Source of the DNA: Monocercomonoides exilis
Lineage: Eukaryota > Preaxostyla > Oxymonadida > Polymastigidae
Reading direction: 5' to 3'
DNA length: 64,000 nt
Assembly (NCBI GenBank): GCA_001643675.2
Contig: LSRY02000017.1
Coordinates: 124,001-188,000 of the forward strand
The notes under the pieces are model-generated. The model worked only from the letters and a program-made list of their open reading frames with translations. It had not been told where the DNA came from and made no database searches. Positions 12,495 through 23,497 of this stretch are shown piece by piece; position 1 is the stretch's first letter, and each line of letters starts with the position of its first letter. The translations under genes and the position numbers were made by a program.

Positions 12495-14798
12495 TTAATA
12501 TGCTGCTGTAATGTTACCAGAAGAGAAAGCCTCAGTTAGTTTTTCCAAATATTGCTTTGAATTTGCAGTATATTGGAGAAGTTGCATTCTGTCAATTTGA
12601 TTCACCGGAAGTTCAGTCAGAAAAGAAAGTTTTTCAGTATTTTTCTCCAAGTCAGCTTGCATAAACTCAAACAATTCCTTTGAAATATCATTTGATAACA
12701 AGAAACAAACAATAAAGAATTTCACAATTTGATAATAAAACAAAATGACATCTCAACAACCGCATACCTTATGAGACGATTCCTTCATAGAGAATGCGAG
12801 GATGTATGAATGCACAAGCACTTTCCTGCAGTCAATCAGCACATCCAGCGCCTCAGCTATAAACTCTGCTGCTTTCTCAGGGCACTGGTGGAGCCTCATG
12901 TATTCCTGGATCCGCCCTTTCAGCTGCTCCTTCTGCTCCTTCATGGCATACTGCAGCGAGCGCTTGTGCTCTTCCCAATGGTCGTGGTAGTGCTGGTTGT
13001 AGTCCAGCATCACCCGCTTCTCTGACAGCGCATGCGGGTCTTTGATATCCTTGGCTGGCGTGTTGCACACAAAATGGTCGTCTGGAAGAGAATTGGGGGG
13101 GGGGGGGGGGGGGGTTATTTAGAAGATGAAGGAAATCATATTTTTATTTTTTAAAATAGATGTAACACGCAAAGTTGATTGGAAAGGAAATCAGTTTGTT
13201 AGCTTTAAAAAACGAATGAAATAAGATGCAGATGCATACTGTGTGTTGACCAGGGTCTTAAGCACATCCAGCAGAATTCGTGTTTGCACTGAGTGCATCT
13301 CATATAATGACATCCCTTGTTCTTTTCAATAGGCTTAAAGCAACTTTATATGAGCAGATGAAATTTTGATAGGTAAAAAAACGGATCAAGAAAAAGAAAA
13401 AGAAAAAGAAAAAGAAAAATAAATAATTATCTCAAACTTTGGACATGGTTTTGTGTTTTTCTTAATCCAATCGAATGTTCCTGATTCCTTCTGCAGCATC
13501 TGGTCCCACTCCTCCATCATTTTGCACGTTGCAGGCAAGTGAGCATCTTTCTGACACTCGAAGCTATTCACAGGAAATGAAAGGAAGAAAGAAAAAAGAA
13601 AGAAAAACGATATGATATTTTATCGTTAAAAAAAGAAAATTATGATAAATGCTTAAATACCAGTATGAATGCCCACATAAACATTTCACATCGTTTGTGT
13701 ATAGCTGCTTTTTTGCAACATAATTGCAGCCTGGGAATGGGCAATACCTGTTTTGTTATGAATTATTTAAGATTGATGTCAATATTTTAAAATAAGGATT
13801 TCAAAATGCATGGAGAAGATGAATGTTTAACGAATGAATAAAAAATGGTTAAAATGAGAATGAAACAACAATAAAAAATATTCCATTCATCACACTTTAA
13901 TCTTTTCTGCCGTTCAATGAATGAGTTTTGTATGAATTGATCATATGTTGCTGCATGCCGTTCTAAATTCAATAATTTGAAGAATAAAAAAGTTAAAAAT
14001 TCAAATTAATTCTTTAATAATACGATACAAAAGATATAAAAACTTTCTGTAAAAAAATAAAAACATATAACCACTATTCAATTCAATATTTCCTCCTTTT
14101 CCATACCATCAAGTAGTTTACGAATAAGAGAAGGATACATTGCAACTGTACAACGACCTTCCGGACAATTTATACGAATAAATCCTTGCCCTTTACTAAT
14201 CTCACTTGTAACATGTGCAGCTAAGCAATTGTGACAAAATATATGTGAGCAACGAAGTTGGCACTCAGGAGAAAAAGTAAAATCATCATAACAAATATCA
14301 CATGTCATCGTGGTAGATTCAGAAGGTGCAGAAGATGTAGAAGGTGTTGAAGAACTGGATGGCATGCAATCAACAATTCCAGCCTCACGTAAAGCTTTTG
14401 AACGATCTTCAATATATATCCCAGACAATTTTTCTCGATTCCATCTTTTTGATAAAAATATACATGCATATGCATTGATAACAAAAAATGAAAATGAACA
14501 AACCCATTTTGAATTAAAAGAAGCATAGCCTCATCAGCATTTAATGATGTGAACGATTGCACTTCTTCAATCATTTTTTCAATAAGTGTTTGAATATATT
14601 CTCGTTTTAGAAAAACAAATGGCTGAAAAAAATTAGATGCAATAAGTATAAGTAATTTCATAAACAGCATACTTCTGAACCCTCTCCTTCATATGTTAAT
14701 GATGAGCTTGATGCCTGTTCTTCGTTCTCCTCTTCCTCTTCCTCAACTTCTTCATATTCAATTTCCACTACCTCTTCAACCTCTTCTTCAGAATTCAT
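12495..14798 (-). CDS. Ariadne-family RBR E3 ubiquitin ligase
   Basis: This enzyme takes ubiquitin from an E2 onto its own cysteine and passes it to substrates. Nine exons (14798-14673, 14622-14504, 14444-14107, 13962-13896, 13747-13661, 13563-13438, 13343-13240, 13081-12768, 12677-12495) give 487 aa in perfect phase. In order: an acidic N terminus ([14 protein letters not shown]), a UBA-like helix region, RING1 CDICYDD...CSHIFCHNC, an IBR with [20 protein letters not shown]2 [14 protein letters not shown] then [12 protein letters not shown], and a helical Ariadne domain. The catalytic cysteine is the one in KNKGCHYM, codon 13310-13312. Length and order match human ARIH1/ARIH2. The intron before exon 8 has a 20-base G run (C on the coding strand). 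Confidence 0.93.
13095..13114. repeat. Homopolymer run of 20 G inside an intron
   Basis: On the coding (minus) strand this is a C run just upstream of the acceptor of RBR exon 8, where a polypyrimidine tract belongs. It is the only long G/C homopolymer in an otherwise AT-rich window. Confidence 0.9.
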
Positions 14799-15064
14799 CT
14801 ATTATGATTCTAAATTTCGGCTCAAATTTCACTAAAAAAACAACACGCAAACCTTGAATAGAAGATTGAAAATATCATGGGAAATATGATCAAATCCTCC
14901 TTGCCCATTCACTTTCACCATATAATTTGTAGGATTTCTCAAAATATAAGTGCAAGTATATTTTGCGATATAAGACAACATTCATTTATTTTAACAAAAC
15001 AAAAATTACTGAAAAAAACACTCAAAAACAAAAATAATTTAAACTTCGACTTTACAAATAGTTT
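14799..15064. other. Spacer upstream of the RBR gene
   Basis: AT-rich DNA between the RBR start codon and the stop of the next minus-strand gene. It should hold the RBR promoter. No recognisable element. Confidence 0.4.
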
Positions 15065-17921
15065 TTATTCCACAATAAGAAAAACAAGTCCATCTGAAAG
15101 TGATTCAACTTGTTTAATGCTATGAATTTCACTCGTATCAGGAATAGTATTTGAGGATTCGCTTCGCTTTGAAGAAGTTTCATTGATCTTTTCACACACA
15201 GACGAAGTGATGTTAGTAATAACAGAAGGTGAAGAAAATAAAATCCTGAAAAGCATTCCATCATCTAAGAAATGGTAAGTGTGATTAAAAGATATATATA
15301 TACATATTAATTATTAAAATCATCATTATTAAAAACACAAATTTCAACAAAATGAAATAAAAAAAAAGATAAATTAAAAATTGTTTATTTAATTTTCAGA
15401 TTTGCATACATCTCAAAAGAAGCAGTGAACGAGACGTCAATTGAATTGTATGAATACATTTGGGAGTAAATGGCAGTTTTGTTTTGAACAGTGGCGATTC
15501 AATGAATAACGCTGAAAATTCACTTTTCGGGTTCACCCAGGAACGAGTGCTGGATATTGAAATGAATACAATTGTACACAAAAGTATCAGCAGAAGATGT
15601 TTCACATAGAAAAATTGGCAAAACAATTTTTATTTATCATAAAGACATTTAACATTAAAAAAAGGGGGTTGCATACTCACAGATATTTCGTGTGACGATA
15701 ATTGTTCCATCAGCAAAAAGAGCAGCATGTTGTGAATAAGGTGAATTGGTGAGTGTTGTGAAGGCAGCGATTGGAGGCATAGAGGAAAGCGGATCATAAA
15801 GCATGTATGGCAGCTGCTGTTTGTCTTTAACTGAAATTGTGGAAACAATGAAATAATCAATAGAAAGTGAAAATGATGAAAATCAAATAATTTACATAAA
15901 AAAAATGCGAAGCAATAAAACATCATCAAATAACTTTCATTTGCAAATGCGAGAAAAACAAGAAAAATTGCACATATGTTCAAATTTCTTTATTTGGAAA
16001 CTTAAACAATCAAAACGCAAAATACATACAAATTCCACCAATAACCATCAACCGCTTGTCAGAAGTCTGAAAGACTCTTCCGCCTCGAAAGACTTTTTCT
16101 ACTTTATGACTTCCAAACGCCCCATAAAATGGCATTTTCTCCATCAATTTCAACCTTCTTTTTTCTTTCAGCCTTTCATTTCTTTCCTCTTCTGTCTCTA
16201 TTTTGTTGTCTTCATTGTCGTTATTGTTGTCATTCTGATCTGATTCCTCTGTGAATGCTCTCTGAAATGGAGAATACAATGCAGATTCAAAAAGTGGCTC
16301 ATAATTAGCAGCCAAAGAAGATGATGGGACTGTTGACGAAGAAGCTGTTGTAGAAGATTCTTCTTCTTTTGTTTCTTTTCCATCTGTAATATCTTTCTTT
16401 GCTTCTTCTTCTTCTTCTTCTAAATCTTCTGTTTCTATTTCCCATATCTCCTTTCCTTCGTTTCGCTTTTCTTTTTCTTCTTTGTCTTTCCTAACTTTTT
16501 CCAACCATTCTTCTTCCTCTTCTGCATTTTCTGCTGCAAATATTCGCATATCTGTCAGCTCAATCACACCATAATTTGGAATGTTTACTTCAATCTCTTT
16601 CCGCTTTCTTGAATTCAAGTAACTAATATAACCAAACTCAAACACTGCTCCGTTTTCTGGAAATGTTCAAAAAGAAGATTTGATAAAGAAAAGAAAATAA
16701 TTAAATAACAAAGTTACTCAAATTAGCTTAAAAATCTAAATATATCTGATAAAAGCAACGTCCACAAAGAAAAAACTCAATTTCAAATTGAAAAACAAAA
16801 AAGAAAAATCCAACAAATATATCGCTCTCAAATAATGAATACCGAGAACAACGATGAGGCTCATATCAAGTGCAAACGATTTTATTCGTGATGGTCCAAG
16901 AGACGAAAGAACATAAGTTGTAGAAAAATTCGGGTGCTGGAAAAAAAAGTGTTATTGAAGAACAGTTTTTTGATAATCAACAAAAAATTTTTTTAAATAA
17001 TATCTTATAGAATAACTTATAAAATCTCTAAAGAGCATACGATGTACCATTCAGTATTTGCTGACCACCTACCTTCAGGAGTCATTCCCCGAATGGCCAG
17101 CTGACCTTGCTCTGATGTAGATATTTTTTGTACAAAATAAATTATAAATTATCGAAGTAGTCATTTAAAAAAATAATACGGAACATAAAAATTTGAATAT
17201 AAAAATATTTTATAAGCTTTTGACATTAGTAATAAATTTCTTTCATACTGTTTAACGCAGCTGCCACAGTCATTGTAGATTGAACTTGAACAAAATTAGC
17301 ATTAAGCCCAGATTCAGGTATCATTGACATTTTGTTCCATTTATCAAGAACTGCTATATGTTGCTCGTCGAGATGAATATCCGGTAATTGGGCAGAGTTG
17401 AATTTTTTATCTGTCTTCTTTTCAGAATCCTTAATTACCATGTTTCCTTTGTTAAGATTATAAAAAAAAGTAATAGGTAGTTTTTCTTCTGCCATCGAAC
17501 CATCTCCTTCGCCTATCATCAAAAATGTTCCAGTATTCACATTGTCACTTCTATGTAATGGATCTTTTGGAAATGCACCTTTCAACAATGCTGTTGATGT
17601 GATTCTTCCAAATTGGAAATTGCTTGATGAAATGATTGTTGGGTCTTCTGACGCAAATCTTTGTTCGTTAAAAAACGAATCGCTGAAAACGACGCATCGA
17701 GTTCCTGTTCTATTCGTTACTGCTGGAACAATAGCCCAAGCCATTTTGATATTTGTTGCTAATGATTTGAATCTTCTGGAAATGCACAAAAACTTGAAAT
17801 TTTCATGACTATCAAAACAAGAAAAATAGTTTTTCAATCAAACGTTTTGAAGATCACGAACGTTCGTCATTTCTTTTATAATTTCATAACAATTATCGTC
17901 GCTAAGTTTTTCTAAAGACAT
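15065..17921 (-). CDS. F-box protein with RCC1-like segments
   Basis: F-box proteins recruit substrates to SCF ubiquitin ligases. Eight exons (17921-17844, 17792-17249, 17111-17041, 16936-16843, 16656-16030, 15830-15677, 15549-15410, 15264-15065) give 635 aa with matching phases. Residues 5-42 fit an F-box: LSDDNCYEIIKEM, NVRDLQNFLCISRRFKSL. Several later pieces resemble RCC1 blades: GQLAIRGMTPEGRW, RIKSFALDMSLIVVLENGAVFEFG, KVEKVFRGGRVFQTSDKRLMV and SQHAALFADGTIIV. A blade is interrupted by an acidic low-complexity insert (about 16,200-16,530). The RCC1 reading is an inference; beta-propeller of another type is possible. F-box/RCC1 pairing exists in known proteins, so the combination is plausible. 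The gene sits head-to-head with the DIRS element. Confidence 0.6.
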
Positions 17922-18217
17922 GCTCTTTGATGAATCCAATTGTTGGCTCATTCAAGTATGAATTAAAAAATATAAAAATAAAAATTTTGTAAAGGTATGT
18001 AAAAATTTTATTATTCTTCTGTTGCTGTATTTGGTACAGAATTTATTCATTTATGAAAAATTCAATAATCTGTTCCAAACTTTTTTTGCGATCGTATGAT
18101 TATTATTCAAACATTATAGTATAATATTAAATATAATTATGTGAAAAACCGTCAAATAACTTATAAAGATTTGTGTGGAACAAAATGCATAAAACATTAA
18201 AGTACAGAGTACATTAA
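17922..18217. other. Spacer between the F-box gene and the DIRS element
   Basis: About 300 bp of AT-rich DNA that should contain the F-box gene promoter. The mobile element begins at its right edge. Nothing else is visible. Confidence 0.4.
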
Positions 18218-18295
18218 TTCTCCAGAACAAACGATCAACTGCAACACCTCTTGTTATGGGAGTAAGGAGCCTATATTAAGGGCTCTGTCGCTTAC
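18218..18295 (+). repeat. DIRS left terminal repeat
   Basis: Its outer part (18218-18261) is matched, inverted and without indels, by 22298-22255: about 42 of 44 bases. Its inner part (18243-18294) is matched, inverted, by 22593-22541 in the right terminus. The gag start codon follows at 18308. Confidence 0.85.
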
Positions 18296-18307
18296 CAGAT
18301 CTTTGAC

Positions 18308-19015
18308 ATGGAAGTATCAACTGCAGGACCTGCATCGGGACTGAGTGGTATTTTTACCCTCGGCGGATCAACGGGCGGCGTGGGCTTATCTCAGCCAACC
18401 TCCTCAAGCAGTACACTTGCTTCCGACCAATTTCCAGCTACCTCACAACCAGCGCCAGCAGATCTGACAGATAGCCAAGTTCTGTCATTTTCTTCGCTTT
18501 GTGCCGCCTTATTTAATGATAACATCAATTCTTCTGTATTTGATCTTCACATGGATTCAGCAGATGTAGCGACAACAGTTGAGCAATATGAATCCATTGC
18601 TTGCACGCCATTTATTCCGGCCAGAACTCACCCTCATGTAAGATCATCAAATTGGCAAAAAGACGCGCTTGATTCCAGCGGTTACAGAGTGGAAAGATAT
18701 CTCATCCCAGCATTGAAGGCCTTGATCATGTCTCGGCCAGAAGGTGAAGCCAGGAAAGAGAGGACATCAAACGCCATGCTCCTAATTGCTGCAGCGCTCC
18801 AGGAGGCACGCCATACAAGAATTCAGGCCGAGTTTGGGTTTGATGCTGCTCGCGCTCTCAGGGAAGTCCAGGAAGACCTCCTCGTTTCCAGCGACAAGCT
18901 AGCAAAGATCACACCATTACAAGAAGCAAGGAAAACAAGAAGAGAAGCCATCATCAGAGCACAACGTACGAGAACCCATTTTTTTCGGAGTGCGACCTCC
19001 CAAGGAGGCACCTGA
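18308..19015 (+). CDS. DIRS gag-like ORF1
   Basis: An intact 235-aa frame right after the left terminus. The first ~60 residues are Gly/Ser/Pro/Thr-rich. The remainder is helical and basic (SSNWQKDALDSSGYRVERYL, then REALRE-type helices), like DIRS ORF1 putative nucleocapsid proteins. I see no zinc knuckle. Its last ~40 bases overlap the polymerase frame in another phase. It is the only undamaged frame of the element. Confidence 0.7.
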   Translation: MEVSTAGPASGLSGIFTLGGSTGGVGLSQPTSSSSTLASDQFPATSQPAPADLTDSQVLSFSSLCAALFNDNINSSVFDLHMDSADVATTVEQYESIACTPFIPARTHPHVRSSNWQKDALDSSGYRVERYLIPALKALIMSRPEGEARKERTSNAMLLIAAALQEARHTRIQAEFGFDAARALREVQEDLLVSSDKLAKITPLQEARKTRREAIIRAQRTRTHFFRSATSQGGT

Positions 19016-20985
19016 TCAGAAGGAAGATTAAGCAGAAAGCCGCAGAGAGTGGTTCGTCCATCGAGAGCATCAGGAGCCTGGAGGAGGAAGTTGTTGGGGG
19101 ACGGACTCAGCTAGCCGCGGAAGAGTGGGATTCACTGGGGGTTCGCAGCGTTATACGGGAAGGAATCAAACCAATTTGGAGGGGGAAGAGTGCAAGGGAG
19201 CGCCTAAAAAAGGAGGTGGAGGCTGGGAGAGGCTTCCTTAAATCCAAGCAGGAAGAAGAAGAATGCGCGAAGTGGGTGCAGGAAGGCCTAGCGACGAGGG
19301 CCCTGGTTCAGCTTCTGCCAGGAACAGCGAAATGCCTCAACATGTTGTTTTTTGTGAAGAAGAAGAACGGAAAATACAGGTAGATCCAAGACTACAGGCC
19401 TCTCAACAGTGCGGTAAAGTGAATATACTTCAAAATTGAGGATCACAGTACACTGGAAAGGTTAATTCAACAGGAGGACTACGCTACAACAATAAATTTG
19501 TCTCAAGCGTATTTTCTAATTCCGGCTCACCCTTCCTTCATTCCCTTTTTTTCTTTTTCTTTCAGAGACAAGACCTACGCCTTCAAAGGAATGCCCTTCG
19601 GCTACAAGGACGCGCTCCGCATTTTCACTTGCGTTATGAGGAAAGTCACTCAGGAAATACGAAACAGATGGGGATTGCGCTGCCTAGCTTATTTGGACGA
19701 TATCGTACTGCTTCATCAAGACCATAATAAGCTTAAGACAGCAACGAAAGAGATAACCGCTTGGCTTGGAAGGCTTAGACTGTTGGTCTACTTCGACAAG
19801 AGCAAACTGCAGCCGAGACAGACATTCAACTTTCTGCGATGGACATGGAGGACTAAGAGAGGTACTGTCAGGCTAGAACAAGAAAGATGCAGGTCTCTGA
19901 GGAAGGAGTACAAACGGGGGATGAGACTTGCAAGGAGAAACACAAAAGTCAGGATCAAGAGCTTTGCATCGTTTGTAGGTCTCATCAGCGCCACACGGTT
20001 CGTCAACAGAGAAGCTTCATTTCAAATGAACAGATAATACCAGGCACTCAACAGAGCAGTGAAGAAGGAAGGATTAAATGCGACGATGAGAGTCAACCCT
20101 TCGATCATCAAGCAGATATATGGATGGAAGGCAAGGCTAACCAAGAAGGAGCAAAGACCATGGACATCATACGCAGACCCCCAGGCTGTTCTTTCTACGG
20201 ATGCGGCACCCCGGGCTTGTGGATCCACGCTAAAAATCAACGGAGACTTGTTCCACTTTCACCAACCGTTCAACAAGGCCTTTGTCAGCCAATCCTCCAA
20301 TTTCAAGGAGAAGTTAGCTGTCTTAATGGAACTCAGGTACTTCCTCCCCCTCATCCTTGGGCGCCACATACACACAATCTTGCTAAGATAAGACAACACG
20401 ACGGTGGTCTACGACATCAATCGCTGTGCAGCTGGAGCGAATCTCCTTTCTCTACAAAGGAAAATACGACAAATGACAACAGAATGGAATATTCAGATGA
20501 GAGCTGTTCACCTCCCGGGAGTAAAGAACGAGACAGCGGATGCCTTATCAAGACTCCAGCGCACAGGAGATTACGAGATCACAGACGAAGCATTAAGAGA
20601 GCTGGAATATCGGTTGGATCTTACAACCGAACAGGACGCCTTTGCAAGCGCGAGAAACAGGAAAACAATGACTTGGTTTGGACCAGGAAGCCCGGAGCTA
20701 GAGGACGGACTACAAGCAGACTGGAAGGGAGCTGTGACCCTGGTACAACCACTGATTCCTCTGATCCTCTTTTGCTTAAGGAAGATTCGGGAGGAACATG
20801 CGAAAGAAGTAATTCTTTTTCCAGCCTGGAGGTTCCAGGTCTGGACCCCTCTTCTGAGGGAGATGACGACATCTTTCATAAGATGGAGCGATTCGAGGAA
20901 AATATTGAGGGCAGGGCCAGGAATGGGGAAGTCGGGAGCATCACTCCCACCGGGACCTTATTTAGCAGCAAGACTCAACTGGTAG
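18976..20985 (+). pseudogene. DIRS reverse transcriptase / RNase H, broken
   Basis: One frame runs from about 18976 to TAG at 20983-20985. Reverse transcriptase motifs include KKKNGKYR, IQDYRPLNSAV, FKGMPFGYKDA and the catalytic LAYLDDIVLL near 19690. RNase H follows with LSTDAAPRACGSTL, NFKEKLAVLMELRYF, DNTTVVYDINR and VHLPGVKNETADALSR. A C-terminal block with QDAFASARNRK and ILFPAWRFQVW is the usual DIRS extension. Four in-frame stops break it: TAG 19381, TGA 19420, TAA 20035 and TAA 20389. The first two sit where tryptophan is expected, as G-to-A changes would give. I have not restored it. Confidence 0.88.
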
Positions 20986-22124
20986 CACAAAGAGGAGAAC
21001 AGTGGTGGATCAGCTGCTTACAGAAATGCGGAGTCCCTCAATCACTAATCGAAGAGACAAAGAACAGTGTTTCACATTCTCCATGGACAGCCTACACCTT
21101 TGGATTTGCACATTTTGGACAGATTTGGACAGAGGAAAATTGTGGAGAATTTCCGAGAAACTTTGGAGAGTGGTGCAGAAGATGTGCCATGCTCTACGTG
21201 AAGCTGAAGGAGAAGGGATTCCCCAACTCTTGCTTGTGTACCACGAGATCCGCAGTGTCCCTATTCTCCAGGCTAAGTTACGGAGAGGATATTGGCCAAA
21301 TACCAATCATAAAGACAATCTTCCACTCGTTTCACAGTTCACACGTACCCAGAAGAATTGACATATACATGTGGTCCCCATCACTGGCGTTTGATTATTT
21401 CAATTTACGACCATCCAACTCCGACATATCGTTTTTCGAACTTACAGCGAAGTGCATTTTGCTATGTGTTTTGTTCACAGCCTGCCGGTTTCACGAACTT
21501 GAGCTACTATCTATGAGCAAATCCATTTTCAACAACGATGCCATCCACATTCACTTGCATCTCAAAACCTCAATTCCAGCGAGTAACTTGACAATCCATT
21601 TCTTAGGTGAGGCCGACGAAAAGATTTGCCCTGCAAGAGCAGCACATTGTCTTTGGGAGAGAGTTCGGAGAACGTACGTATCAAGAGACACCTCCTTGCT
21701 GAATACAACTCATCACACTCCACTTTAAACATCAGTAATCAGGAGACTTGCTAGGCTAGGAATGTCACAAGTGGGGATCCCACAGGAATTCAAACCGTAC
21801 ACAATCAAGCATGCAGCCATCTCTGCTTTAACCTTGAAGGGAATACCGGAAGTTCTTATAGCAAGACATGCACGCCTATCACCAACAGCGCACATCCCCA
21901 CTAAATCTGACTTCAGAACCAACCTGGGATCGAGCATGGCCCACGCCCTGATAGCACCCCAACAAAAGAACCAAACGGCACTCACACTATTCAACCCTGC
22001 TTCCGCATCTCCGCTCGCTTCCCCACCAACAGTCAGCCCATCTAGCTCAACAACCATCTTACCGACGAATATTACATTCCAACAGCCGCAGCCTCCCGAA
22101 CTCACCAAAGACTTGAACACTTGA
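20883..22124 (+). pseudogene. DIRS tyrosine recombinase, broken
   Basis: This frame overlaps the RT frame by about 100 bases, starting at a possible ATG at 20883. It carries an N-terminal helical arm-binding-like region, box I LLCVLFTACRFHELELLS with the catalytic arginine, ICPARAAHCLWERV as in other DIRS recombinases, and a box II region YTIKHAAISAL then IARHARLSPTAH. A TAA at 21726-21728 splits box I from box II. After LSPTAH I do not see a clear nucleophilic tyrosine. Tail residues after 22000 are Ser/Thr/Pro-rich. Confidence 0.82.
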
Positions 22125-22254
22125 GACCCAAACCCACAGACAGAAGAAACGATTAAGGATTGTAGCAGAATTGAGCTCACAACAATAAGAACAATCCAAA
22201 CAAGTGAAATAAGACACATTTAAGCTGACAGATGACAATCCCAACTTCTAATAG

Positions 22255-22352
22255 TCCCATAACAAGAGGTGTTGTTGTTGATCGTTTGTTCTGGAGAAAT
22301 ATGGTACTTTGTTCTTTAATTCGTAAAGAACAAACAAAACTACAGCACCTCT
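22255..22352. repeat. DIRS internal complementary region
   Basis: Bases 22255-22298 are the reverse complement of the left outer end 18261-18218. Bases 22318-22352 are the reverse complement of the right outer end, about 22616-22585. This region templates joining of the two ends in DIRS circle formation. Confidence 0.85.
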
Positions 22353-22540
22353 CTGTCTCACCACGAGTAAGCTCTTCCCACCCTTTGTTTTTTCAATTAT
22401 AAGTTTTTTCATTTTCAATTTTGCACTTTTTCGCACCACAACAACCTCTCTGCACATTGTTATTTGCACAATTAACCTTATTTTGTGCTTTTTATTATTA
22501 ATTCAATTTTTTAAACATCTACCGTTTTCTCTTCAATTTG

Positions 22541-22616
22541 AAAGCGACAGAGCCCTTGATATAGGCTCCTTGCTTCCACAACAAAAGGTGTTGTAGTTTT
22601 ATTTGATCTTTACGAA
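22541..22616 (-). repeat. DIRS right terminal repeat
   Basis: Inverted copy of the inner left terminus, about 46 of 52 bases, including GCGACAGAGCCCTTGATATA. The outermost ~25 bases differ from the left end and are instead mirrored in the internal complementary region. Confidence 0.85.
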
Positions 22617-22649
22617 AAAATTTTTGTCCCATTAAAGTATTTTTCTTCA

Positions 22650-22875
22650 TTGAAATATGGCTGATCTTTTTTGAAATCAAACTTTCGTTCGAGTTTTGAT
22701 CAAAATTTCGTTTTCAATAGGATTTTGATAAAAATGAGTTGAAATAGGGAACACTTTTTGTTTATGATATTGCTATTGCAAAAACAAAATTTGATGCAAA
22801 TCCCATTGAGATAAAAATTTTGATCAAAACTCGAACAAAAATTTCATTTCAAAAAAGATCAGTCATATGTTTCAA
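22650..22875. repeat. Hairpin repeat, about 73-bp inverted arms
   Basis: Arm 22650-22722 and arm 22801-22875 are reverse complements at roughly 85% by eye, with shared cores CTGATCTTTTTTGAAAT and TTCGAGTTTTGATCAAAATT. The loop is about 78 bp and non-coding. It sits 33 bp beyond the DIRS end. It looks like a small MITE or fold-back element. Confidence 0.75.
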
Positions 22876-23497
22876 AGAACAAAGTCACTGATTAAAAATT
22901 ATTGGTTAGCGAAAATTAATTTGTTTATTTTTCCTTTTTTCAAATCATTTATAAATATAATTTAGCTTGTAATGTAACTTAGATATTAAAAAGTCAATCA
23001 GTTATCGTGGCAGTTCAATTTTTTTTATTTTTTTAAAAAATCTCTAAAGCCATATATTAACACAAAAGAAAAACATTCCAAGAAAGAATAATATGAAGCA
23101 ACGAGAAAATTTAACCTGGAAGATGAGAAAGCAACTATTCAAGAAATTAAAAACTGCCATTAACAAGATCACATTGAGTGCAAATGTTCATATAACAATA
23201 AAACTCAATGAATAAACGTAACAGCATTGACATAAGAAATTTGAGATGAGTTGAAAAATAAATAGATGACGCAAACCAACAGGCTTCTTCAAATTAAATA
23301 TCGATAAAAATAAAATCTAACAAAATAAAAATTAGCATAAACTATGCATTAAACAGTATTAAAACATAAACAGGAACTTTTTAAACAAACAAAATGAAAT
23401 ATAAATCGAAAAAAAAAAATATTTTTTTCCGAATATTAAAAAAAAAAGTGAAAAATAAAAAAATATATACATATCTTAAACAGAATCATTTACAACG
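22876..23497. other. Gene-free AT-rich stretch
   Basis: Between the hairpin repeat and the end of the giant LRR gene. It should hold that gene's 3' untranslated region. No coding or repeat feature seen. Confidence 0.5.

Larger units (their letters stand above)
18218..22616 (+). mobile_element. DIRS-type tyrosine-recombinase retrotransposon, decayed
   Basis: DIRS elements copy through RNA but integrate as circles with a tyrosine recombinase, so they leave no target duplication. Here a left terminus (18218-18295) precedes gag, an overlapping RT/RNase H frame, an overlapping recombinase frame, an internal complementary region (22255-22352) and an inverted right terminus (22541-22616). The internal region is the reverse complement of the left outer end followed by that of the right outer end, which is the DIRS-1 hallmark. 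Its G+C is higher than the flanks. At least five premature stops make it a non-autonomous relic. Exact ends are accurate to a few bases only. Confidence 0.9.

Noticed and set aside
19887-20880. Long open frame upstream of the DIRS recombinase in the same phase
   Set aside because: Here the RT and RNase H motifs are in the other frame. This part has no family resemblance, so it is the shadow of the polymerase.
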